Source of the DNA: Cytobacillus oceanisediminis 2691
GTDB lineage: Bacteria; Bacillota; Bacilli; Bacillales; Cytobacillaceae
Direction of reading: 5' to 3'
Assembly (NCBI RefSeq): GCF_007678455.1
Contig: NZ_VEEP01000010.1
Coordinates: 84,768-148,767, forward strand
Length of the DNA stretch: 64,000 nt
This document shows positions 14,645-23,424 of this stretch, in pieces. The first letter of the stretch is position 1; each line of letters starts with the position of its first letter. A model generated the notes under the pieces. That model was not told the DNA's origin. It saw nothing but the letters and a program-made list of their open reading frames with translations, and did no database searches. The translations under genes were made by a program, and so were the position numbers.

Positions 14645-16534
14645 TTACTCCCCGGCACTAAGCCACATTTCCATCGCCAGTTCGAGTTCGTTATTAAGCT
14701 GCTGCTTCCTGCTGTACAACTGATCCAACTCGACATAATCCTGTTGAACGCCCATCACCAGATCAAGCTCCGAAATTTCTTTTTCCAGGCTTTCGATTTT
14801 CTTTAAGAGCTTTGCATCCGGCCCCGCTTTCGCAGGATGCGGCTCTTTCTTCTTTAAAACAGGAACCTGCTCGGCTACGGCCTGCTCCCTTTTATAATCA
14901 TCGTAATTCCCCTCATAGCTCTTCAAGCCAAAGTCCTCGACCGCAATCACGCGCTCTCCGATTTTATTGATAAAATAGCGATCGTGTGAAATGAAGAAAA
15001 TCGTGCCTTTGAAATCCTCAAGAGCGGCCTCAAGGGTTTCAATCGAATCAATATCCAGATGGTTCGTCGGCTCATCGAGAATCAGCAAATTGATATCCTG
15101 GAACATCAGCATCGCCAGCTTCAGTCTGATCCGCTCGCCCCCTGAAAGGAATTTCACCTTTTTGAAGACAGTTTTTTTATAAAACATGAACTTCGCCAGG
15201 TACTCGCGCGCTTTTCCCTCGACAATCGAGATATCCTCCCGGAAGCATTCAAGCACGGTCAGCTCTTCGTTCGCAAACACAATCTTCTGCGGCAGATAGG
15301 CAGCCATCACATTCGCGCCCAATTCAACCATACCTGCATCAGGCCGTTCCTCGCCGAGAAGCATCTTAAGAATGGTCGTCTTGCCACTTCCATTTGGGCC
15401 AACAAGACCCACTCGTTCTCCATAATGAATCATCAAATCGGCGCCATCAAAAATCACCTTATCTTCATAGCGCTTAGAAACACCAAAAGCCTTGATCGTT
15501 TCATTCCCGGATCTCATCGTTTCGTTAAAATGAAGCCTCATGTTCCGTCGTTCAAAAATCGGCTTATCGATGCGATCCAGCTTATCGAGCTTCTTCTGGA
15601 TGCTCGCCGCTCGCCTGAAGAACTTGTTATTGTCCGCCCTCAGCGCCCAATCGCGGAGGCTCGTCACCTGATCCTCCATATTATTGATCTTTTTCTGCTG
15701 CTCGCGGAACTGATCGTATTGCACCCGCATATTCTCTTCCTTTTGGCTGATAAAACTTGAATAGTTCCCCCTGTAACTGATCGTTTCCATATCCTCAATT
15801 TCAACAATTTTGTTGACCACATTATCAAGGAAATAGCGATCATGCGAGACAATCAGCACAATGCCTTTATAATTTTTCAAAAAGCCTTCAAGCCATTCAA
15901 TGGAATCCATATCGAGGTGATTCGTCGGCTCATCCAGCAGCAGGATATCCGGCTGATGGACCAGAATCTTCCCGAGACCTACCGTCGTCTTCTCCCCGCC
16001 GCTCAGCAAATCGAAATCCCTCTGTAAAAAGTCCTCTGTGAACTTAAGCCCGGTGCAAACCTTGCTTAGCTTCTCCTCTTGTTCGTAACCGCCCCTTGCT
16101 TCAAATACATTCACCAGATCACTATACTTATTTAACGCTTTTTCAAGAGCCCCATCCTGTAAAAGCTGCATCTGCCCTTCCAGCTCACGCATCTGTTTTT
16201 CAACCCCATGGACCTCTTCAAAAGCCAGATTCAAAACATCAATCACTTTTAGACCGGCTGGGTATGACGGCATTTGTTCCAAATAAGCGAATGACGCACC
16301 CCGCGGCCTGTGGATCAAACCTTCATCATAACCTGGACTCGAGGTCTGCGGGTAGCCAGGATAATAATGCATCGGCTCAATTCCGCAAATCACCTTGAGG
16401 ATCGTGCTTTTCCCGCTTCCGTTCGCCCCGACAATCCCCACCTTATCCCCTTCAAAAGCTTCCAATGTAAAACTGTTCACGACCAGCGTCGCTTCCATAT
16501 ATTTTTTTATTCCATGCACTTTCAGTTCTAACAT
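14645..16534 (-). CDS. ABC-F family ATPase, likely ribosomal protection type
   Basis: The 629-residue soluble protein has two ABC ATPase domains and no membrane part. Walker A motifs are GANGSGKST (about 36-44) and GPNGSGKTT; signatures are LSGGEKTTVGL and LSGGERIRLKL; Walker B is LLLDEPTNHLD twice. The charged inter-domain linker (EENMRVQYDQFREQQKKI onward) would reach the ribosomal P-site tRNA. The tail (after about 560) is a coiled coil. It starts at 16534 behind AAGGA. ABC-F proteins dislodge antibiotics or rescue stalled ribosomes. The attenuator-type leader (16535-16896) favours an antibiotic-inducible resistance role over a housekeeping one; this is inference. Confidence 0.9.
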   Translation of the reverse strand: MLELKVHGIKKYMEATLVVNSFTLEAFEGDKVGIVGANGSGKSTILKVICGIEPMHYYPGYPQTSSPGYDEGLIHRPRGASFAYLEQMPSYPAGLKVIDVLNLAFEEVHGVEKQMRELEGQMQLLQDGALEKALNKYSDLVNVFEARGGYEQEEKLSKVCTGLKFTEDFLQRDFDLLSGGEKTTVGLGKILVHQPDILLLDEPTNHLDMDSIEWLEGFLKNYKGIVLIVSHDRYFLDNVVNKIVEIEDMETISYRGNYSSFISQKEENMRVQYDQFREQQKKINNMEDQVTSLRDWALRADNNKFFRRAASIQKKLDKLDRIDKPIFERRNMRLHFNETMRSGNETIKAFGVSKRYEDKVIFDGADLMIHYGERVGLVGPNGSGKTTILKMLLGEERPDAGMVELGANVMAAYLPQKIVFANEELTVLECFREDISIVEGKAREYLAKFMFYKKTVFKKVKFLSGGERIRLKLAMLMFQDINLLILDEPTNHLDIDSIETLEAALEDFKGTIFFISHDRYFINKIGERVIAVEDFGLKSYEGNYDDYKREQAVAEQVPVLKKKEPHPAKAGPDAKLLKKIESLEKEISELDLVMGVQQDYVELDQLYSRKQQLNNELELAMEMWLSAGE

Positions 16535-16637
16535 ACAAATTCCTTCTTTCATCCATAATGAAGCTACGCTTTTTATGGACAGCACAAAGAAGAACTTATC
16601 TACTATTCAATTTTTGACTCACACAGCTTTCCCGCTG

Positions 16638-16673
16638 CCAAAATAAAAAAGACTGCAGAAATCCCTACAGTCT
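16638..16673 (-). terminator. Attenuator terminator in the ABC-F leader
   Basis: AAGACTG and CAGTCTT form the stem on the minus strand, followed by TTTTTTATTTT. It ends more than 100 nt before the ABC-F start, so as placed it would stop transcription before the gene. Confidence 0.8.
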
Positions 16674-16708
16674 TGAATCAACATCTTCAGCAGGCCAAAA
16701 TAAGCCAT
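16664..16708 (-). CDS. Candidate leader peptide 2 (14 residues)
   Basis: MAYFGLLKMFDSRL ends at a TAG located in the loop of the attenuator hairpin. A ribosome on its last codons would cover the 5' arm of the terminator stem and so allow read-through. The Shine-Dalgarno candidate (ATAGGTG, about 10 nt upstream) is weak, so this is a hypothesis. Confidence 0.35.
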
Positions 16709-16846
16709 GCGAAAATACACCTATCCCGATTCAGTAAAGTAAGTTTCCTTCTAATTGCCGTCATTCCATAAAGAGCATAACGAAATAAACCTATGCAAAT
16801 AGGCTTTTCACACTCAATACAAAATTCTTATTAATAAAATTAATAA

Positions 16847-16870
16847 TCAGCAATTAGATGTTGGTTCCAT
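16847..16870 (-). CDS. Candidate leader peptide 1 (7 residues)
   Basis: ATG GAA CCA ACA TCT AAT TGC TGA encodes MEPTSNC. AGGAGG lies 12 nt upstream, longer than usual. The 11 bases just before the start (16871-16881) are complementary to 16736-16746, so initiation here may depend on RNA folding. Confidence 0.4.
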   Translation of the reverse strand: MEPTSNC

Positions 16871-16902
16871 AAACTTACTTTCCCTCCTAAACCATTTGCT
16901 TT

Positions 16903-16931
16903 ATTATCTCAGCTTTGCATAATTTTGTAAA
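16903..16931 (-). promoter_or_regulatory. Sigma-A-type promoter for the ABC-F leader
   Basis: TTTACA (-35, 16926-16931), 17 bp, GATAAT (-10, 16903-16908) on the minus strand; predicted start of transcription near 16896. Confidence 0.65.
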
Positions 16932-17013
16932 TGCAGTATTTTTCACACTTCTTCTTTCTTCCGGACAGGCATAGGATGGTAGAAAACTTGTCCTTCAGAA
17001 AGGATTCCGTGTT

Positions 17014-17934
17014 ATGTTACCGTTTCGAACCAGGCTTACTGCTTCTTTTTATGCTTTACTATCAGTCAGTTTTTGGGGAGTTTCCTTTGTTTCTGCGAAA
17101 GCCGTTCTCGGAAAGCTTGACCCCTATTCCCTATTGGTGCTTCGCTTTGGCATCGGTGCTTTGTTTCTGCTGATAATTTTGCTGATCAATCGTTCCCGGC
17201 TCCGTATTTCGGTTGGTTACATCCCTCATCTGGTTGTCCTCGGGATTCTGGGTGTGTTCATTCATCAGGTCCTGCAGGCAACGTCATTGTTGACGATCAA
17301 TGCCTCATCTGCCGGATGGCTGATTTCGTTCTCACCGATTTTCACCGTCCTTCTTTCAGTGTTATTTTTGCATGAAAAGATGGATGTGAAAAAAGCAATT
17401 GGAATGCTGGTGGCAATCTCAGGCGTTTTTATCGTCACGACCACCCGAAGCGGCCATTCCTTCGAGTTCGCGCTGAACATCGGCTTCATCCTGATGATCC
17501 TTAGCACGCTGAACTGGGCAGTTTATTCGATCCTTTTAAAAAAGCTGCAAATCCCATATCCCGCTCTCGTTGTTACCTTCTACATGAGCTTGATCGGCTT
17601 CATTCTCACTCTGCCTTTTATGATCCGGAACAGAGGCTGGGAGTCGGTCCCTTTGCTGACAGAGACCGAATGGGCACATTTGCTGTTCCTCGGGATATTC
17701 GTCTCTGGAATTGGGTATTGGTATTGGGGAAAGGCGCTTGAGGTCCTGGATGCTTCGAGGGTATCTATTTTCATTTACCTTGAACCGCTGGTCACCCTGA
17801 TTGCGGCCATTATTCTTTTACATGAAAAATTTATCCTCATAAGTGCGGCCGGCGGAATCATAATTATGATAGGAGTGGCCATCGTCAATGGCGGCCTTGC
17901 ACGTTTAGTGGCGAGTGTCATTTTAAAGAAATGA
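17014..17934 (+). CDS. EamA/DMT-family transporter
   Basis: The 306-residue protein has ten hydrophobic helices in two homologous five-helix halves. The EamA start LLSVSFWGVSFVSAKAVLG and the mid-repeat ILSTLNWAVYSILLKKL mark the halves. Members export amino acids, nucleosides or other metabolites. RBS GAAAGGA is 8 nt before the ATG. It is followed almost directly by the cysteine dioxygenase gene, so the two are probably co-transcribed and the transporter may handle cysteine or a sulfinate derivative; that link is inference. Confidence 0.88.
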   Translation: MLPFRTRLTASFYALLSVSFWGVSFVSAKAVLGKLDPYSLLVLRFGIGALFLLIILLINRSRLRISVGYIPHLVVLGILGVFIHQVLQATSLLTINASSAGWLISFSPIFTVLLSVLFLHEKMDVKKAIGMLVAISGVFIVTTTRSGHSFEFALNIGFILMILSTLNWAVYSILLKKLQIPYPALVVTFYMSLIGFILTLPFMIRNRGWESVPLLTETEWAHLLFLGIFVSGIGYWYWGKALEVLDASRVSIFIYLEPLVTLIAAIILLHEKFILISAAGGIIIMIGVAIVNGGLARLVASVILKK

Positions 17935-17951
17935 AGAAGGTGGGAGCGCGC

Positions 17952-18512
17952 ATGAATTTGAATCCTAAGGCAAGGAATGTGTTAGATTCTTTAAAGAATC
18001 CTTCCAGGCAAGAGATGAAGGAAGCGCTGGTTAAAATCAATATGACGATTGAAGAGTTGGAGACTTTCCTCGAATCGCCATCCGGAAAGCCTTATTACCG
18101 CAAGCTTCTGTACAAAAGCGAGGATGTCGAGCTGCTTGTGATGAACTGGTCGGATTTAGAATGTGCTCCCCATGACCACGGCGATTCCCATGGTTGGATC
18201 CACGTCCTGAACGGGACTTCCATCAACTACGTCTACGAAGTCAAGAACAGCAAGCTTCCGAAGGAGTTGTTCAAGGAGTACCATCATCGAGATCAGCTTT
18301 TTTTCGCGCCTAAAAATGGTGTCCATAAAATGCAGGGTGATGGTACAGAGGGACTCGTTACCCTCCATCTCTATTCCCCGCCAATCACCGGAATGAAAGT
18401 CTACGACCTCGAAAAATGCGCAGCCTGTGTTGTTTCAGATGATTGCGGAGCATGGTGGCCAGATGAACAGCACCAAAAACTGAAAGAAATCAAGCTAAAA
18501 AAAGAAGCATAG
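17952..18512 (+). CDS. Cysteine dioxygenase (cupin type I)
   Basis: The enzyme oxidises L-cysteine to cysteine sulfinate with O2 and a single iron held by three His. With the ATG at 17952 it has 186 residues. The metal ligands are His74 and His76 in PHDHGDSHGW and His125 in GVHKMQG. Helix 1 and the NPSRQEMKEAL region match bacterial CDO. I prefer 17952 because GGTGGGAG is correctly spaced; the ATG at 17931, overlapping the previous stop, is the alternative. Cys-rich end (CAACVVSDDCGAWW) is unusual and could bind metal. Confidence 0.88.
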   Translation: MNLNPKARNVLDSLKNPSRQEMKEALVKINMTIEELETFLESPSGKPYYRKLLYKSEDVELLVMNWSDLECAPHDHGDSHGWIHVLNGTSINYVYEVKNSKLPKELFKEYHHRDQLFFAPKNGVHKMQGDGTEGLVTLHLYSPPITGMKVYDLEKCAACVVSDDCGAWWPDEQHQKLKEIKLKKEA

Positions 18513-18543
18513 GGACGCTGAACTGCACCACGTCCCCATGCTT
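18505..18543. terminator. Terminator between cysteine dioxygenase and yehS
   Basis: AAGCATAGGGACG and CGTCCCCATGCTT pair with one bulge around a 13-nt loop; A- and T-rich flanks allow use in both directions. Confidence 0.75.
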
Positions 18544-18546
18544 TCC

Positions 18547-19032
18547 TTATTCCCTATTCTTCAAGGTCAGGCCTTTCAGGAAATTACGGGCGAACTTATC
18601 ACCGCATTCACGGTAATTCTTATGCCCTTCCTTCCGCAAAATCGCTCCAAGCTCGCCTTTGGAAACCCGGACACCGGCAAGATCGAAAAGCTCAAGGATG
18701 TCCTCGCTCGTCAGCGACAGGGCAATTTTCACCTTCTTTAACAGCTGGTTATTCACACTTTCCCCAGTCAAAGGCGGAGCACCCGTTTCCCCAGGCCGTT
18801 TCCCTCTTTTAAACGTAACCAGGCCATTCAAGAACTGCTCCATCATCGCATTGTTGACCCTTATGTAATCCTCGGGCAGTTCATCGTACTCATCTTCATC
18901 CACTTTCTTCAGCATCAGCTGCACATCTTCTTTCCTCATGGCCACGCCGCCAAGCCTGAACATCTCCGCCATATCGGTATCCTTGATATCCAGGGCGTAA
19001 CGTAAACGGATCAATATATCATTGTTTAGCAT
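18547..19032 (-). CDS. yehS: DUF1456 family protein, YehS-like
   Basis: The 161-residue protein consists of two similar DUF1456 units: LRYALDIKDTDMAEMFRLGG near the start, and VKIALSLTSEDILELFDLAG near residue 95. Each unit is followed by a short charged helix. The fold is thought to be a helical DNA- or protein-binding domain; function unknown. AGGAGG with a 7-nt spacer fixes the start at 19032; the longer frame upstream lacks a ribosome site. Confidence 0.88.
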   Translation of the reverse strand: MLNNDILIRLRYALDIKDTDMAEMFRLGGVAMRKEDVQLMLKKVDEDEYDELPEDYIRVNNAMMEQFLNGLVTFKRGKRPGETGAPPLTGESVNNQLLKKVKIALSLTSEDILELFDLAGVRVSKGELGAILRKEGHKNYRECGDKFARNFLKGLTLKNRE

Positions 19033-19184
19033 TGGAAGTCCTCCTATAGCTTGCCTCATCACTAGTATTGTTCAATTGTAGCATATTTACTTCATGTGCT
19101 GGAAAGTAGGATAAAAACGGTTTTGCAGCCAAAGAAGCATAGGAACGGACTTTTCCCCTCTCAAAAAGAAGCACAGGTACTTAT

Positions 19185-19658
19185 TTATTCATGTCTTAAA
19201 ACGGAAAAAACAGCTTCCCTGATTTCTTTATAACCTGTGCAGCGGCATATGTTTGATTCGAGCCAGTCTTTTATTTCAGCTTCGTCTGCCCCTGGTTTTT
19301 TATTGACGAGTCCATGGCAGTTCATCAGAAATCCGGATGTACAGTAGCCGCATTGAAAGCCAAATTTTTCAATAAAAGCTCTCTGAATCGGTGTGTCTTC
19401 AAGACCTTCAATGGTGGTGATTTCTTTCCCCTCTGCTTCGACGGCGAGCATCAGACAGGATTTCATTGGAACGCCATCTGCCAGTATCGTGCAGGCTCCG
19501 CAATCGCCATTCAAGCATCCAGGCTTTGCACCTGTTAGCCCAAGTCTTACTCTGATGACATACAACAGCGTATCAGCTGGTCTAATAGTCAGGTTATTTT
19601 CATCGTTGTTAACTATGAGCGAAACACTAGTAACTGCATCATTGGACATATTAATCAC
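19185..19658 (-). CDS. pucE: Xanthine dehydrogenase-type [2Fe-2S] subunit
   Basis: The 157-residue electron-transfer subunit carries two [2Fe-2S] clusters. Cys48, Cys53, Cys56 and Cys68 (CLNGDCGAC...C) bind the plant-ferredoxin cluster; Cys103, Cys106, Cys138 and Cys140 (CGYC...CRC) bind the cluster next to molybdopterin. It is the last gene of a five-gene leftward operon, with a 4-bp ATGA overlap with the FAD subunit gene. Likely role: purine catabolism (hypoxanthine and xanthine to urate), with other N-heterocycle hydroxylation possible. Confidence 0.92.
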   Translation of the reverse strand: MINMSNDAVTSVSLIVNNDENNLTIRPADTLLYVIRVRLGLTGAKPGCLNGDCGACTILADGVPMKSCLMLAVEAEGKEITTIEGLEDTPIQRAFIEKFGFQCGYCTSGFLMNCHGLVNKKPGADEAEIKDWLESNICRCTGYKEIREAVFSVLRHE

Positions 19659-20485
19659 CCTCCAACTGCCTGAATCGCATCAATAATCGTATTTTTCAAC
19701 ACAAATAAGCGGTACTCTGCTGAACCCTCCACATCATTCAGGACAGGTCCAGGGACGAATGGCATTGCTTTCTCTGCTCTCTCCTCAACTGAGAGGGCCA
19801 AGTCATTCAGCACAAGCTCCATTTCTTTTGAACGGAACGGGAATGGACAGACTCCGCTGAATGCCATCCTGATTTCATCTTCTATTTTAATGGCGGCTAC
19901 TGTCACAAGCGGATAGCCAATGTTCCATTGTTTCCGTCTTTTAATGCTTACATATGGTTTGGTTAAATACTTCTTTTCAATCAGGATCGAAAAAATAAAT
20001 TCTTCTTCGTTTAATTGGATTTCACCATTAAAAATATTATTGATCGGCTTATAGACGATTCCTTCCGCTCCGGCAATTACACAAATGCACTCTGAAACTA
20101 GCAGGGGCAAAATCGCTTCCCGGTAAAAAATCTGACCGCATATATTTCCCGCAAGAGTGATTTTATTGCGTGCGGTCCTGTCTGCAATCCCGCTGACTGT
20201 TTTGCCGAGCAGCGGAAATTGATTGGACTCTTCAATGGAGGTCAAGGTCGCTCCTCCTCCAATGACTAAATAATTCTCGTGGAGGAATAGAGCAGAATAG
20301 TCAGGAATTCCTTTTAAGTCAATCGCCGCATCAGTATAGACAAGATTTAATCTTCCTAAAGTAATCAACTCGGTTCCGCCTGAAAAGTACATTGGCTTTT
20401 TCTTATCCCTTCTCAAATCCTGAAAAATCCTGACAGCCTCCTGAAACGTTTGTGGTTTAACATATTCAAAATTAAATGGGATCAT
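19655..20485 (-). CDS. pucC: Xanthine dehydrogenase-type FAD subunit
   Basis: The 276-residue protein is the medium subunit of a molybdenum hydroxylase, passing electrons from the iron-sulfur clusters to NAD through FAD. FSGGTELI and VIGGGATLTSIEESN form the FAD pyrophosphate loops, and NKITLAGNICG lines the flavin site. The C-terminal CO-dehydrogenase-flavoprotein domain (about 180-275) is complete but slightly short. It overlaps both neighbours by 4 bp, showing translational coupling. Confidence 0.9.
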   Translation of the reverse strand: MIPFNFEYVKPQTFQEAVRIFQDLRRDKKKPMYFSGGTELITLGRLNLVYTDAAIDLKGIPDYSALFLHENYLVIGGGATLTSIEESNQFPLLGKTVSGIADRTARNKITLAGNICGQIFYREAILPLLVSECICVIAGAEGIVYKPINNIFNGEIQLNEEEFIFSILIEKKYLTKPYVSIKRRKQWNIGYPLVTVAAIKIEDEIRMAFSGVCPFPFRSKEMELVLNDLALSVEERAEKAMPFVPGPVLNDVEGSAEYRLFVLKNTIIDAIQAVGG

Positions 20486-22803
20486 TGCTTTACACCTTCA
20501 CGCATGCGCCATAATTGTTCCGGAATTAGCGGAAGATGCTGCAGCTGAACACCAAGTCCCACAGATAAACAATTCGCCAGCGCCGCAGGCATTCCCAGCA
20601 ATCCATGCTCACCGGCTCCTCTTGCCCCGTATGGTGCCGCAAGATGAGGGGTTTCGATGAAGTCGATGATATAATCAGGTTCCTCACCATAACGAAGTGG
20701 CCGATAGGTCCGAAGTTGCGGATTCAGTACTCTGCCATACTCATCAAATACAAATGTTTCCCTTCCCGCGAATGCAATACCCATGCTCATCGCCCCCATT
20801 ACCTGGCCTAAAGCAGCTTTTTCATTCATTACTTTACCTATGTCAATCACAGAATAGGCTTTCAGGATCCGGTAAGTATAGTCACGGGTATCCAGCTCCA
20901 CTTCGATTCCCTGGGCTGCTACTGTCCATTCGGGTCCCGGGTTTCCTTTCCCCGTTTCCCGATCCAAATAGGTGATCCGGGTTAATGTATAGGTACCAGT
21001 GGCGATGATCTGTCCTCCAAGTGTGTTTCCGGCCGGATACTTATATCCATAAGCTAAATCCTTTATTTCCAGGCTGATAGTCGGATTATCGATAAAATAC
21101 ACCTTCTCATTGGCGACCTCCAGATCCACAGCAGGAACTCTTAAAACACAGGCCGCACGCTCCTTGAGCTGCCGGATTGCATCCTCCGCCGCCTCGAGAA
21201 CTGCCCTCCCTGCCATGAAGACCCCCCGGCTACCGACCGTCTTCCAATGTTCAGGTGTGGTTTGAGTATCAACGAGCATTTTCACATGGATCCTGTTTAT
21301 ATCCATCTTCATCCGTTCAGCCAGTATCTGCGCAAGCACAGTTTTCGTCCCCGTTCCAATTTCCACCACACCGGACATCAGGTTAATGCTTCCGTCAGAG
21401 TTAAAAGTAAGGAGCACACCGGAGGATGCATCGGTATCAAAGGTCGATGTTTTCCAGATGCAGCATGCTCCCTTCACTCTGATTCTTCGGCTATCTATTT
21501 GAATCCGCTGCCCCTCTTGCCAATTCATCAATTCCCGCAATCGATGGATGCATTCAGGCAGGTTGCCGACCGTGCTTGAAGTAAGCTGAACCTGTGTTGG
21601 CGTGGTATCTCCAGGAAGGATCGAATTTATATAGCGCAGCTCAAGCGGATCCATCGATAATTTTTCAGCCAGTACATCCATTGTCCGTTCAAAGGCAAAC
21701 AGTACTTCAGAATGGCTATAGCCCCGATAGGCCCCGGCATAAGGGTGGTTAGTATAAATACAGTAAGAGTTGCACCATATATTTTCGATCTCATATGGAC
21801 CCGTACAATCCACCGCTCCTGCTCGGCTTATGTCCACTGCTTTGTCGGAATAGGCACCGCCATCGAACAAGAATTGGATTTGCGCAGCCTTCAGCTTCCC
21901 ATCACTTGTCGCACCTAATTTTACAGTTGCGTCAAGCCCGATATGTACGGGTGAAGTAATCATATCCTCTTCTCTTGTGTTGACAAGTTTGACAGGGCGA
22001 CCGCTGACTGCTTTTGAAGCTAAGTAAGCAAGCACCTCTAATTGGACCGAGGCTTTCCCGCCATAGGCACCGCCGACGAATGGCGTATTGACGATGACTT
22101 TACCAGGCTCAATTCCAAAATACCAATCCATTAGTTTTTTTATGGCATAAGGAGCCTGGGTTGAAGCCATAAAAACGACTGTTCCGTCCGGACGGATTTC
22201 GGCTATTGTACTCCGGGTTTCCATCGCCGCGTGGTCGGAAGGGCGGAAGGATATCGTAAACTCGGCAACCACATCGCTTTCTCGAAAACCCTTTTCTATG
22301 TTTCCTTTTCGTATTTTGTTCAAATTTGCAATATTAGTATTGGGAATAGGGGATACACCCGGCTGCTTTTCATAGCTTGCGATATTTTCATGGACAAGGG
22401 GGGCATCCTTTTTGATCGCTTCTGTAGGGGAATTGACAACTGGAAGAGGCTCATAGGAAACTTTGATTGCATCCACAGCCATTTTTGCAATAACAGGCGT
22501 CTCGGCGACCACCATTGCAACAGGCTCGCCGTGATATCTCACCTTCTCGTAGGCGATTGGAGGTCTGTCCTTAATTTCCTCCCCTACTAGAGGATATGGT
22601 TCACCACCCAATATCGCTTTTACTCCGGGGATTTTCCAGGCTTCCGTAAAATCGAGCGAAATTATCCTGGCATGGGCATAGGGACTAATAAGCATTTTTG
22701 CGTGCAATGTTCGCGGAGATCCAAAGTCACCGGTATATTTTGCCGCTCCCGTAACTTTTTCAAATGCATCCTTGCGAATGACACTCTTCCCAATATACTC
22801 CAC
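20482..22803 (-). CDS. pucD: Xanthine dehydrogenase-type molybdopterin subunit
   Basis: The 773-residue catalytic subunit holds the molybdenum cofactor. The N-terminal a/b hammerhead (VTGAAKYTGDF, ISPYAHARI) and the long molybdopterin domain are complete. FVGGAYGGK and AYRGYSHSE contact the cofactor, and the late GARGAGEHGLLG contains the base-catalyst Glu of this family. It starts at a GTG behind AAGGGGGG. In B. subtilis the equivalent enzyme oxidises purines; the substrate pocket here has not been compared, so xanthine is the default assignment. Confidence 0.9.
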   Translation of the reverse strand: MEYIGKSVIRKDAFEKVTGAAKYTGDFGSPRTLHAKMLISPYAHARIISLDFTEAWKIPGVKAILGGEPYPLVGEEIKDRPPIAYEKVRYHGEPVAMVVAETPVIAKMAVDAIKVSYEPLPVVNSPTEAIKKDAPLVHENIASYEKQPGVSPIPNTNIANLNKIRKGNIEKGFRESDVVAEFTISFRPSDHAAMETRSTIAEIRPDGTVVFMASTQAPYAIKKLMDWYFGIEPGKVIVNTPFVGGAYGGKASVQLEVLAYLASKAVSGRPVKLVNTREEDMITSPVHIGLDATVKLGATSDGKLKAAQIQFLFDGGAYSDKAVDISRAGAVDCTGPYEIENIWCNSYCIYTNHPYAGAYRGYSHSEVLFAFERTMDVLAEKLSMDPLELRYINSILPGDTTPTQVQLTSSTVGNLPECIHRLRELMNWQEGQRIQIDSRRIRVKGACCIWKTSTFDTDASSGVLLTFNSDGSINLMSGVVEIGTGTKTVLAQILAERMKMDINRIHVKMLVDTQTTPEHWKTVGSRGVFMAGRAVLEAAEDAIRQLKERAACVLRVPAVDLEVANEKVYFIDNPTISLEIKDLAYGYKYPAGNTLGGQIIATGTYTLTRITYLDRETGKGNPGPEWTVAAQGIEVELDTRDYTYRILKAYSVIDIGKVMNEKAALGQVMGAMSMGIAFAGRETFVFDEYGRVLNPQLRTYRPLRYGEEPDYIIDFIETPHLAAPYGARGAGEHGLLGMPAALANCLSVGLGVQLQHLPLIPEQLWRMREGVKQ

Positions 22804-22821
22804 CTAAACTCCCCCCTTGGT

Positions 22822-23424
22822 TCATTCCAAGGCTTGCAAAATAACGCAATCCTCTTCAGTATCCACATCAAAAAAAAGCAGCGGATCATGGAAATCAATG
22901 ATTTTGCCTTTATTGAAAAGCTCCCCGCGGAGAATTTTCCTTGCTCCCTGATCCCCCTTCAATTTCTGGAGATACGGAAAGCATTCCGAAGAAAATAACA
23001 CCGGCGGCATAGGAATCTGCCTCTTCCCCGCCGCTATATAAAAACAGCCAGGCTCCTTTTTATAAGAGTCTATTAAAATATTTATTACCTCTCTATTAAT
23101 AAAAGGCTGGTCTGCCAGAAGAATCATGACAGCATCCGCTTTTGCCTCAATGGCTTTCTTCAGTCCGCACTGAATCGACAATCCCTGGCCATCGTTCGCA
23201 CGGAGGCAATCCATACGGCTCCATTTTATAGGTAGTGTTTTGCACTTAAGCCAGTCAAGCGAATCCTCTGTTCTTGTCACCACAATAGTATGGTCGAGAT
23301 GGGACTCCAAAGCTTCATTCAGGGCGACGGATCCTAAAGGAAGCTGATGATAAGGCAAATACCGTTTATCCCTGCCCATTCGTTTGCTTTCGCCGGCTGC
23401 CAGATAGATTCCGATAATGTTCAT
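22822..23424 (-). CDS. pucB: MobA-like nucleotidyltransferase, PucB type
   Basis: The 200-residue GT-A-fold enzyme has the N-terminal LAAGESKRMGRDK nucleotide-binding loop and the metal-site region VMILLADQPFIN. Proteins of this kind (PucB, MocA) transfer CMP to molybdopterin to make the cytosine form of the cofactor or otherwise mature xanthine dehydrogenase. It overlaps the XdhC-like gene by 4 bp and lies 18 bp before the large subunit gene, as expected for a maturation factor. Confidence 0.88.
   Translation of the reverse strand: MNIIGIYLAAGESKRMGRDKRYLPYHQLPLGSVALNEALESHLDHTIVVTRTEDSLDWLKCKTLPIKWSRMDCLRANDGQGLSIQCGLKKAIEAKADAVMILLADQPFINREVINILIDSYKKEPGCFYIAAGKRQIPMPPVLFSSECFPYLQKLKGDQGARKILRGELFNKGKIIDFHDPLLFFDVDTEEDCVILQALE

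Larger units (their letters stand above)
16535..16902 (-). promoter_or_regulatory. Long 5' leader with attenuator for the ABC-F gene
   Basis: The transcript predicted from the promoter at 16903-16931 has about 360 nt before the ABC-F start. It contains a 7-codon reading frame with an AGGAGG site, a 14-codon frame running into a terminator, that terminator, and two segments (16871-16881 and 16736-16746) that are perfect 11-base complements. This is the layout of leaders in which a drug-stalled ribosome prevents termination upstream of ABC-F resistance genes (vmlR-like). Pairings not tested. Confidence 0.65.

Noticed and set aside
14431..14736. 101-residue frame on the minus strand
   Set aside because: Overlaps the 3' end of the ABC-F gene and its terminator in another frame; no ribosome site.
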